Source: Sphingopyxis sp.
GTDB taxonomy: Bacteria; Pseudomonadota; Alphaproteobacteria; Sphingomonadales; Sphingomonadaceae
Reading direction: 5' to 3'
Length of the DNA: 64,000 nucleotides
Assembly (NCBI GenBank): GCA_017745175.1
Contig: JAGHZY010000014.1
Coordinates: 1-64,000, forward strand
In this document: positions 27,117 through 33,385 of the stretch, piece after piece
Numbering within the stretch: the stretch's first letter is position 1
How the letters are laid out: the number at the start of each line of letters is the position of its first letter
Position numbers and translations under genes: made by a program
Notes under the pieces: model-generated
Databases searched by the model: none
What the model saw: only the letters and a program-made list of their open reading frames with translations
What the model was told of the DNA's origin: nothing

Positions 27117-27143
27117 GGACCCCGGGTCAAGCCCGGGGGTGAC
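27117..27143. repeat. Dispersed palindromic repeat copy (family A)
   Basis: GGACCCCGGGTCAAGC and the following CCGGGGGTGAC make a GC-rich palindrome. The same unit, with few changes, occurs twice in opposite orientation at 50572-50597 and 50617-50642. This is a short chromosome-wide repeat of a type common in alphaproteobacteria. Here it lies between terminase and portal genes of the GTA. Confidence 0.75.
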
Positions 27144-27189
27144 GTTGGCCTGGATCGCGGTGTCGCGGGCACGATAACAGGAGATCATC

Positions 27190-28296
27190 ATGAACTGGTT
27201 TGGCCGCAAGGCCGTGCAGGTGCCTGCGCGGCCCGCTTTGTCGCGTGTGTATGGAAGCTGGGGCGCGCCGGCGCCGCTCTCGTGGGAGGCGCAGGTGCGA
27301 GAAGGGTATCTCGCCAATGCGATCGTGCAGCGCGCGGTACGGCTGGTTGCCGAGGCGGCGGGGTCGGCGCCGGTGGTGGCGAGCGATCCGGCGCTGGCGG
27401 CGCTCGTTGCCGCGACATCGGGCGGGCAGGGGTTGGTCGAGACGCTGGCATCGCAGTTGCTGCTGCACGGCAATGGCTATGTGCAGATCCTGACCGATGG
27501 CGCGGGGGCGCTGGCGGAGCTGTTCGCACTGCGGCCCGAGCGGGTGACCGTGGAGGCCGACGCGCGCGGGTGGCCGGTCGCCTATCGCTACAAGGCGGGC
27601 GGGTCGGCGGCAGTGCTGCCCGCCGAGGATGGCGCGGGGCGCACCCAGGTGGTGCATGTGAAGGCGCTGCATCCGCTCGACGATCATTATGGCGCGGGAT
27701 GCCTGGGTGCGGCGGCGCGCGCGATCGCGGCGCATAATGCGGCGGCCGGATGGAATGCGGCTTTGCTGGAGAATGCGGCGCGGCCTTCGGGCGCGCTGGT
27801 GCACGATCCGGGCGACAAGGGCATGCCGTTGTCGGCGGAACAGGTCGACCGGCTGCGTGAGGAGCTGGCCGAGGGTTTTGCGGGCGGGGCGAACGCGGGG
27901 CGGCCGTTGCTGCTCGAGGGCGGGCTCAAATGGCAGGCGCTGTCGCTGTCGCCGGCGGAGATGGATTTTCTGGCGCTGAAAGACAGCAGCGCGCGCGAGA
28001 TTGCGATGGCGTTCGGGGTGCCGCCGATGCTGCTCGGACTGCCGGGGGATGCGACCTATGCCAATTACCGCGAGGCGAATCGCGCGCTCTGGCGGCTGAC
28101 GGTGTTGCCTTTGTGCGCGAAGATCCTGGGGGCGGTGGCGCAGGGGCTCTCGGGGTGGTTCGAGGGTGCGGATTTGCGCGTCGATCTCGATCGGGTGCCG
28201 GCGCTCGCGGAGGACCGGATGGCGCTGTGGCGCGAGGTGTCGGCGGCGGACTGGCTGACGGCGGACGAGAAGAAGGCGCTGCTGGGGGTGGATTAG
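27190..28296 (+). CDS. GTA portal protein (HK97-type), g3
   Basis: 368 aa. Portal proteins form the dodecameric ring at one capsid vertex through which DNA enters. Family features are VQRAVRLVAEAAGSAP near the N-terminus, LLLHGNGYVQIL, VVHVKALHPLDDHYGAG and the central FGVPPMLLGLPGDATYANY with REANRALWRLTVLPL, ending in a helical region. Normal length for the group. ATG 27190 follows CAGGAG. Confidence 0.93.
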   Translation: MNWFGRKAVQVPARPALSRVYGSWGAPAPLSWEAQVREGYLANAIVQRAVRLVAEAAGSAPVVASDPALAALVAATSGGQGLVETLASQLLLHGNGYVQILTDGAGALAELFALRPERVTVEADARGWPVAYRYKAGGSAAVLPAEDGAGRTQVVHVKALHPLDDHYGAGCLGAAARAIAAHNAAAGWNAALLENAARPSGALVHDPGDKGMPLSAEQVDRLREELAEGFAGGANAGRPLLLEGGLKWQALSLSPAEMDFLALKDSSAREIAMAFGVPPMLLGLPGDATYANYREANRALWRLTVLPLCAKILGAVAQGLSGWFEGADLRVDLDRVPALAEDRMALWREVSAADWLTADEKKALLGVD

Positions 28297-28304
28297 CTCC
28301 CGCC

Positions 28305-28371
28305 GTCCCGGCGAACGCCGGGATCGCCCGCGGCGTGCCACGACGATAGCGATCCCGGCTTTCGCCGGGAC
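28305..28371. repeat. Pair of inverted GC palindromes (family B)
   Basis: GTCCCGGCGAACGCCGGGAT (28305-28324) and GATCCCGGCTTTCGCCGGGA (28351-28370) are two hairpin units in opposite orientation separated by 26 bases, a BIME-like arrangement. A related single unit follows purC at about 18148-18166. They fill the gap between the portal gene and the next small gene. Confidence 0.7.
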
Positions 28372-28392
28372 GATGATTTGAGGGACATCGAC

Positions 28393-28701
28393 ATGGACGA
28401 GGAAGAGGCGCTGGCGCGGTTGATCGCGCTGGCGGGGACGAGTGCGCCCGATGCGGCGCTGCTGCGTGCAGTCGTGGAGGAAGCGAGTGAGCTGGGGGCG
28501 CGGCGGGCGCTGGCGCGGCTCGGGCTCGCCGACGAGGCGGCGCGCGACGATGTGAGCGATTTGCGGCAGCTGCTCGGTGCGTGGCGCGATGCGAAGAAGA
28601 GCGCTTGGAAGGCGGCGGTCGACTGGGCGGTGCGGTGCGGGCTGGCGCTGCTCGTCGTCGGCCTGGCGATGAAGCTGGGGTTGCCGGGGCTTTTGAAGTG
28701 A
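28393..28701 (+). CDS. Small GTA-associated membrane protein (DUF6127-like)
   Basis: 102 aa. An acidic, helical N-terminal part (MDEEEALARLIALAG to about residue 60) precedes one hydrophobic helix (about 81-100, CGLALLVVGLAMKLGLPGLL). A small protein at this place, between portal and prohead protease, is common in sphingomonad and related GTA clusters and is called DUF6127; the name is from memory. Its role is unknown. ATG 28393 has GAGGGA upstream. The stop overlaps the protease start as GTGA. Confidence 0.75.
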   Translation: MDEEEALARLIALAGTSAPDAALLRAVVEEASELGARRALARLGLADEAARDDVSDLRQLLGAWRDAKKSAWKAAVDWAVRCGLALLVVGLAMKLGLPGLLK

Positions 28702-29180
28702 GGGTGGCGAGTGCCGCTGCCCACCCCCCGGCCCCCTCCCGCAAGCGGGAGGGGGAGGTGCGGTTCGCGGGCTATGCTTCGGTGTTCGACCGGGTCGACC
28801 GCGGGGGCGATGTGGTGCGGGCGGGGGCTTTTGCCGCGAGTTTGAAGACGGCGCGCGCGGTGCCCTTGCTGTGGCAGCATCGGCCGGGGGTCAGCATCGG
28901 CGTGATCGAGGCATTGGCCGAGGATGCGCGGGGCTTACGCGTGGTGGCGCGAGTGACGCACCCGACGGCAGCGGCGCTGGTCGCGCGCGGGGCGCTGACG
29001 GGATTGAGCTTTGGATATCGGGTGACGGCTTCGCGCGGGACTGGCCCGCGCGAATTGCTGGGGCTCGATCTGGCGGAGGTGAGTCTGGTCGCGGCGCCGA
29101 TGCAGCCCCTGGCGCGGATCGTGGCGCTTGATGTGTGTGCGGCACCGAATGGCGCCGCGGGGGATTTTCAGAAGGAGTGA
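28698..29180 (+). CDS. GTA prohead protease (HK97 family), g4
   Basis: 160 aa from GTG 28698, overlapping the previous stop. Core of the S78-type protease: VRFAGYASVFDRVDRGGDVV, VPLLWQHRPGVSIGVIE (catalytic His region) and ALTGLSFGYRV (catalytic Ser region), then DLAEVSLVAAPMQPLARI. It cleaves the delta domain of the capsid protein during maturation. Odd point: residues 9-19 (HPPAPSRKREG) are encoded by a perfect palindromic repeat, so the mature-looking protein may start with inserted repeat sequence. Confidence 0.9.
   Translation: MRVASAAAHPPAPSRKREGEVRFAGYASVFDRVDRGGDVVRAGAFAASLKTARAVPLLWQHRPGVSIGVIEALAEDARGLRVVARVTHPTAAALVARGALTGLSFGYRVTASRGTGPRELLGLDLAEVSLVAAPMQPLARIVALDVCAAPNGAAGDFQKE
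28732..28755. repeat. Palindromic repeat inside the prohead protease gene
   Basis: CCCCCTCCCGC (28732-28742), a two-base AA loop, and GCGGGAGGGGG (28745-28755) are perfect reverse complements. The repeat is read in frame near the N-terminus of the protease. Palindromes of this sequence type are frequent between genes in sphingomonads, so an in-frame copy is notable. Confidence 0.8.
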
Positions 29181-29185
29181 CGGGC

Positions 29186-30328
29186 ATGGATATGGATATG
29201 GAAGTGAAGGCCGATGCGCTCGAGGGGGCGTTCGACGCGGTGCTGGCGGCCGAGGCGGTCGATGAGCTGAAGGCGTCGGTCGCGGCGCTGCAGCGCGAGG
29301 TCGAGCGCCAGGCGGTGGCGGCGTCGCGGCTGCCGCTCGATGGCGCGAAGGCTGCCGATCCGGCGCTGGGTGTCTTTGTCGAACGCTATCTGCGGCGCGG
29401 AATCGACGCGGGGGTCGAGATGAAGAGCCTGTCGGGCGCGTCGGGCGGCGAGGGCGGCTATGCGGTGCCGCGCGAGATCGACGGGAGCATCGCGGCGACG
29501 CTGAAAGCGTTGTCGCCGATCCGCAGTATCGCGACCGTCGTGCAGACGGGGACGAGCGGCTATCGCAAGCTGGTCGCGACGGGATCGATGGGTGCAGGCT
29601 GGGTCGGCGAGACCGCGGCGCGGCCCGAGACGGCGACGCGCAGCTTTGCCGAGATCGCGCCGCCGTCGGGCGAGCTCTATGCCAATCCGGCGGCGAGTCA
29701 GGCGATGCTCGACGATGCGATGTTCGACGTCGAGGACTGGCTGGCCGAGCAGTTGGGGCGCGAGTTCGCGGTGGCCGAGGGCGCGGCCTTCGTGAACGGC
29801 AATGGCACGAACCGGCCCAAGGGCTTTCTGACCTATGCGACGACGAACGAGCTCGACGGCGTGCGCGCGTTCGGGACGCTGCAGCATCTCGCGACGGGGA
29901 CGGCGGGCGCCTTTCCCGCGTCGAACCCGCAGGACAGGCTGGTCGAGCTGGTCCATTCGCTGAAGGCGCCGTACCGGCAGGGCGCGTGCTGGGTGATGAA
30001 CAGCGACACGCTGGGCCGCATCCGCAAGTTCAAGACCAGCGACGGCGCCTTCATCTGGCAGCCGGGGATGGTCGAGGGGCAGGCGGCGACGCTGCTCGGT
30101 TATCCGGTGATCGAGGCCGAGGATATGCCTGACGTCGCGGCGAACAGCCTGTCGATCGCCTTCGGCAATTTCCGCGCGGGCTATCTGGTCGCCGACCGCG
30201 GCGAAACGCGCATCCTGCGCGATCCGTTCAGCAACAAGCCCTTCGTGCATTTCTATGCAACCAAGAGGGTCGGCGGCGCGATCATCGATTCACAGGCCAT
30301 CAAACTGATGAAATTCGCCGCCAGCTAG
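29186..30328 (+). CDS. GTA major capsid protein (HK97 fold), g5
   Basis: 380 aa. An N-terminal helical delta domain (to about residue 85, including ELKASVAALQREVERQA) is followed by the HK97 capsid core: SLSGASGGEGGYAVPREIDG, SPIRSIATVVQTGTSGYRKL, MGAGWVGETAARPETATRSF, FVNGNGTNRPKGFLTYAT, ACWVMNSDTLGRIRKFK and FGNFRAGYLVADRGETRIL. The delta domain is probably removed by the protease encoded upstream. ATG 29186 follows AAGGAG. Confidence 0.95.
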   Translation: MDMDMEVKADALEGAFDAVLAAEAVDELKASVAALQREVERQAVAASRLPLDGAKAADPALGVFVERYLRRGIDAGVEMKSLSGASGGEGGYAVPREIDGSIAATLKALSPIRSIATVVQTGTSGYRKLVATGSMGAGWVGETAARPETATRSFAEIAPPSGELYANPAASQAMLDDAMFDVEDWLAEQLGREFAVAEGAAFVNGNGTNRPKGFLTYATTNELDGVRAFGTLQHLATGTAGAFPASNPQDRLVELVHSLKAPYRQGACWVMNSDTLGRIRKFKTSDGAFIWQPGMVEGQAATLLGYPVIEAEDMPDVAANSLSIAFGNFRAGYLVADRGETRILRDPFSNKPFVHFYATKRVGGAIIDSQAIKLMKFAAS

Positions 30329-30437
30329 ACGCGGCTGGCGCGCGATGCGGTGCCCGGTCATGCTCTCCCCTTTCGGGCGGGCCGGGCGCCAATTTCCGAC
30401 CGAATAGACAAACCGCGAGGGCGGTGGAGGAGCGGCG

Positions 30438-30983
30438 ATGGCGGAGAGCCTGTTTCCGGGGGATGCCCCGGTGAGCCTTGAGGAAGCGCGCAGCTGGCTG
30501 CGACTGGGCGCCGGGGCCGACGATGCGGTGATCGAACGGTTGATCGATGCCGCGACCAATATTTGCGAAGCCTATATCGGCGGACGGCTGATCGTTCGCG
30601 GGGCGGAGGACATATGGCCGATCGGCGATGCGCCGGTGCGGCTTCGCGCGCGTCCTGTTGTCGCGGTCGACGCGGTGACATTGCTGGCGGACGGCGGCGG
30701 GGAGACGGCGCTGGAGGCGGACGATTATCGCGTGACGATTGCGGCCGACGGCTATGCGCGGCTGGCGATCATCGCGCGCGGCGAAGCGCAGCAGGTGCGC
30801 GTCGCCTATCGCGCCGGCATGGCGAACGAAGCAAGGGGGGTGCCCGAAGCGATCCGGCAGGGCATCGTCCGCATGACGCAGCATCTGCACGAGGCACGCG
30901 ACGGTGCGGGCACGGCCCCGCCGGCGGTAATCGCGGCGCTGTGGCAGCCGTGGCGGCGGCTGACGCTGGGGAGCGGTCAATGA
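30438..30983 (+). CDS. GTA head-tail connector (adaptor), g6
   Basis: 181 aa. Phage connector fold: PVSLEEARSWLRLGAGADDA and VIERLIDAATNICEAYIGGR in the N-terminal helical part, a beta-rich middle (PVVAVDAVTLLADGG, DYRVTIAADGYARLAI), and RVAYRAGMANEARGVPEAIR before a final helix with MTQHLHEARD. It would form the ring below the portal. ATG 30438 follows GGAGG. The stop overlaps the next start (ATGA), leaving no room for a g7 stopper gene. Confidence 0.88.
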   Translation: MAESLFPGDAPVSLEEARSWLRLGAGADDAVIERLIDAATNICEAYIGGRLIVRGAEDIWPIGDAPVRLRARPVVAVDAVTLLADGGGETALEADDYRVTIAADGYARLAIIARGEAQQVRVAYRAGMANEARGVPEAIRQGIVRMTQHLHEARDGAGTAPPAVIAALWQPWRRLTLGSGQ

Positions 30984-31372
30984 CGAGCGCGGAAGGTGCG
31001 GTGCGCGCGCGGGCGATCGACCTGCTGGCGCGCGATGACGCGCTGGCGTTGATGGTCCACGGAATATTCGATGGCACGCCGCCGCGGGCGAGCGCGCCCT
31101 ATGTCGCGGTCGGTACGGCGGACGGCGTTGATTGGGGGACCAAGGACCGGGCCGGGCGCGAAGTCCGCCTGACGCTGACATTGGTCGGCGTGGGCAGCGC
31201 GATCGATGATCGGGCCGCGGCGCGCGTCGAGGCGGTCGTAGCCACGCTACGCGGAGCGGCGGACGGCTGGGCCGTGGTCGGTGTGCGGACGATACGGACG
31301 CGTTTCACCTTCGCGCGCGATGGCGGTTGGCGGCATGAGGTCGTCGTGCGGTGTCGGTGTTTAGCTCAATAA
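30980..31372 (+). CDS. GTA tail terminator (DUF3168), g8
   Basis: 130 aa. DUF3168 fold: AVRARAIDLLARDDALALMV, the APYVAVGTADGVDWGTKDR loop, REVRLTLTLVG and a C-terminal strand region FARDGGWRHEVVVRCRCLA. It caps the tail tube where it joins the head. Coupled to g6 by a four-base overlap; the usual intervening g7 gene is missing. Confidence 0.87.
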   Translation: MTSAEGAVRARAIDLLARDDALALMVHGIFDGTPPRASAPYVAVGTADGVDWGTKDRAGREVRLTLTLVGVGSAIDDRAAARVEAVVATLRGAADGWAVVGVRTIRTRFTFARDGGWRHEVVVRCRCLAQ

Positions 31373-31498
31373 TCCTCCCTGCCGCGTAGCGGTGGGGAGG
31401 CGGCAACGCGAAGCGCTGACGGAGGGGCTATAGCGCCGCCCCTCCACCATCCGCTACGCGGACGATCCCCCTCCCCATGGCTTCGCCACAGGGAGGAT
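31372..31498. repeat. About 127-bp palindromic element between g8 and g9
   Basis: The ends ATCCTCCCT (31372-31380) and AGGGAGGAT (31490-31498) are inverted repeats, and the centre has a second inverted repeat GGAGGGGC (31421-31428) with GCCCCTCC (31438-31445). Between them lie further partly complementary segments. It resembles the large palindromic intergenic elements of sphingomonads and could be a MITE. It begins at the g8 stop codon and ends just before the opposite-strand gene. Confidence 0.75.
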
Positions 31499-31510
31499 CA
31501 GATCGTTCGT

Positions 31511-31846
31511 TCAGTCGCCAGGCATCGTGTTGGTCGACTTGTAGTCCTTGAATTTGTCGGTGAAATTGGCGTGATAGTCGTCGATCTGCATGTCGGCGTC
31601 TTCGGAAGCGACCTTTTCGGAATCGCCGCCCGACTTGCCGAGCGCGATCACCGCCTTGCGGAACGCATCGCGTTCGGTCGCGCAGTTCGATTTCACCTGC
31701 ATCTCATATTCGGCCTCTTCCATCTTGGCCTCGAGCGCCTTCTTCATGTCGGTGCGCAGGCATTTGGTGAAAGCGGCGCGCGTCGTGTCGACCGCCGCCG
31801 AAGGCGACTGCACCATCAAGGCCAGACTCAATGTCATGATCAGCAT
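31511..31846 (-). CDS. Secreted hypothetical protein inserted in the GTA cluster
   Basis: 111 aa on the strand opposite to all GTA genes. A signal peptide (MLIMTLSLALMVQSPSAA) is followed by a mostly helical, charged mature part with two cysteines (in TKCLRT and KSNCATE) that may pair, and an acidic C-terminus. I do not recognise the family. It has a good ribosome site (GGGGAG before ATG 31846), so it appears to be a working gene and not a shadow. It lies between the palindromic element and g9 and starts 47 bp from g9, divergently. Confidence 0.8.
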   Translation of the reverse strand: MLIMTLSLALMVQSPSAAVDTTRAAFTKCLRTDMKKALEAKMEEAEYEMQVKSNCATERDAFRKAVIALGKSGGDSEKVASEDADMQIDDYHANFTDKFKDYKSTNTMPGD

Positions 31847-31893
31847 CCTGCGACTCCCCGTTAGCAGTATTTTTTCCCCGAGGAGATTAGACG

Positions 31894-32301
31894 ATGGCGA
31901 TTGAAAATGGGAGCGATTTTCTGCTCAAGATCGGCGACGGCGAAGCGCCGCCCACCTATCGGACCGTCGCAGGTCTGCGTACGACGCAATTGTCGGTGAA
32001 CGGCGAGGCGGTGAACGTCACGACCAAGGATTCGGGCGGCTGGCGCGAACTGCTGTCGGGCGCCGGCGTGCGGTCGGTTTCGGTCAGCGCGGCGGGCATC
32101 TTTACCGGTTCGGACGCCGAGGTGCGGCTGCGCGGCCATGCGCTGTCGGGCATCATCGACGATTATGAGCTGAGTTTCGAGAGCGGCGAGCGGATGCGCG
32201 GGCGCTTCCTCGTCACGCGGCTCGACTATGCCGGCGATTATAATGGCGAGCGCAACTACACGCTGAACCTCGAGTCGAGCGGCGCGGTGGTGAGCCTGTG
32301 A
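31894..32301 (+). CDS. GTA major tail tube protein, g9
   Basis: 135 aa. TP901-1/GTA type tail tube protein: GSDFLLKIGDGEAPPTYRTV, AGLRTTQLSVNGEAVNVTTK, GWRELLSGAGVRSVSVSAAG, IFTGSDAEVRLRGHAL, GRFLVTRLDYAGDYNGERNY and a final YTLNLESSGAVVSL strand. It stacks as hexameric rings to make the tail. ATG 31894 follows GAGGAG. Because the opposite-strand gene sits just upstream, transcription must read through it or start in the 47-bp gap. Confidence 0.93.
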   Translation: MAIENGSDFLLKIGDGEAPPTYRTVAGLRTTQLSVNGEAVNVTTKDSGGWRELLSGAGVRSVSVSAAGIFTGSDAEVRLRGHALSGIIDDYELSFESGERMRGRFLVTRLDYAGDYNGERNYTLNLESSGAVVSL

Positions 32302-32609
32302 GCGGTGCAAACATATTGCGCGGCGAGGCGGAGCTGCGGGTCGGCGAGCGGGCCTATGTGTTGCGCCCGAGCTTTGCCGCGCTTGTGGCGGCAGAAGCCG
32401 AGCTGGGGCCGCTGTTCGCGCTGGTCGAGCGTGCGGCGGACGGAAAGCTGGGGCTGGGCGAACTCGTCGGCCTGTTCTGGCACTGTATGAAGGAGCGGCC
32501 GGAACAGCTCTCGCGCGAGGCGGTGGGCGAAGCGGTGGTGGGGCAGGGGCTGGCGGCGGTGACGCCGGCGCTGCGCATCCTGCTGGGACAAATCCTGCAA
32601 GGGCGATGA
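32298..32609 (+). CDS. GTA g10-type tail protein (gene transfer agent family)
   Basis: 103 aa from GTG 32298, overlapping the g9 stop as GTGA. The sequence ILRGEAELRVGERAYVLRPS, FAALVAAEAELGPLFALVER and LGELVGLFWHCMKE is that of the small GTA-family (GTA_TA-like) protein that follows the tail tube gene, thought to be a tail assembly chaperone. Helical throughout after the first beta hairpin. Confidence 0.88.
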   Translation: MSGANILRGEAELRVGERAYVLRPSFAALVAAEAELGPLFALVERAADGKLGLGELVGLFWHCMKERPEQLSREAVGEAVVGQGLAAVTPALRILLGQILQGR

Positions 32610-32610
32610 G

Positions 32611-32814
32611 GTGGCGGACGATCGGCTGGGACCTGCGGCGATCACGCTCGCGGGCGTGATGGCTCGTGTTGCGGGCTGGCGCCCGGACGAATTCTGGGCG
32701 GCGACGCCTGCGGATGTGCGCGCGGCGTTGGCGGGCTGGGCCGAAGCCGGTGGCGATGCGGGGGTCGACGGGGCGGCGTTGGCGGCGATGATGGAGAGAT
32801 TTCCCGATGGGTGA
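32611..32814 (+). CDS. GTA g10.1-type tail assembly chaperone
   Basis: 67 aa from GTG 32611, one base after the g10 stop. GPAAITLAGVMARVAGWRPD, EFWAATPADVRAALAGWAE is the usual pattern of the very small phage tail assembly chaperone encoded before the tape measure, sometimes made as a frameshift extension. It overlaps the tape measure start by eight bases. Confidence 0.85.
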   Translation: MADDRLGPAAITLAGVMARVAGWRPDEFWAATPADVRAALAGWAEAGGDAGVDGAALAAMMERFPDG

Positions 32815-33385
32815 CGAGATCGACGAAATGGTCGTTGCGGTGCGCGCCGATTCGGGTGCGTTCCGGCGCGATATCGCAGCGATGCGTGCCGAACTTGGCG
32901 GACCGCTGGTTGCCGGCGCGGAGGATGCCGGGCGCGCGATCGAGCGGGCGCTGACGCGCGCGATCGTCAGCGGCAAGATGGGGTTCGAGGACCTGAAGCG
33001 GCTCGCGCTGTCGGTAATGGCCGACATCGCGCGCGCAGCGATTTCGAACGGGATCAGCGCGGCGGCCGGCAACGGGGCGGGCGGTGGCGGGGGCAATTTG
33101 CTGTCGCTCGGCACCTCGATCGCGATGGCGCTGTTCGGCGCGCCGGGCCGCGCGACCGGCGGGCCGGTGAGTGCCGGGCGCGCCTATCGTGTCGGCGAGC
33201 GCGGGCCCGAGCTGTTTGTGCCGACCGCGAGCGGGCGGGTCGAGGCGGCCGTCGGGACCGTGCGCAACATCGCGATCACGGTGAATGTGCGCGGTGACGC
33301 GGGGAGCGAACCGCAAAGGCTGGCGCAGACCGGGCGGCAACTGGCGCGCGCGGTGCGGCGTGCCGTCGCGAGCGGAGAGGATTGA
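32807..33385 (+). CDS. GTA tail tape measure protein, g11
   Basis: 192 aa, short as in other GTAs. An N-terminal coiled-coil-prone region (MVVAVRADSGAFRRDIAAMR, ALTRAIVSGKMGFEDLKRLA), a Gly-rich segment, then the conserved tail-tip motif ATGGPVSAGRAYRVGERGPE LFVPTASG split by a space here only for length, and a helical basic end. The length of this protein sets tail length. ATG 32807; its stop shares bases with the g12 ATG. Confidence 0.9.
   Translation: MGDEIDEMVVAVRADSGAFRRDIAAMRAELGGPLVAGAEDAGRAIERALTRAIVSGKMGFEDLKRLALSVMADIARAAISNGISAAAGNGAGGGGGNLLSLGTSIAMALFGAPGRATGGPVSAGRAYRVGERGPELFVPTASGRVEAAVGTVRNIAITVNVRGDAGSEPQRLAQTGRQLARAVRRAVASGED

Noticed and set aside
27117-28371. Palindromes in the GTA junctions as rho-independent terminators
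   Set aside because: No T-run follows them, and similar units recur elsewhere as repeats; ending transcription there would cut off the capsid genes.
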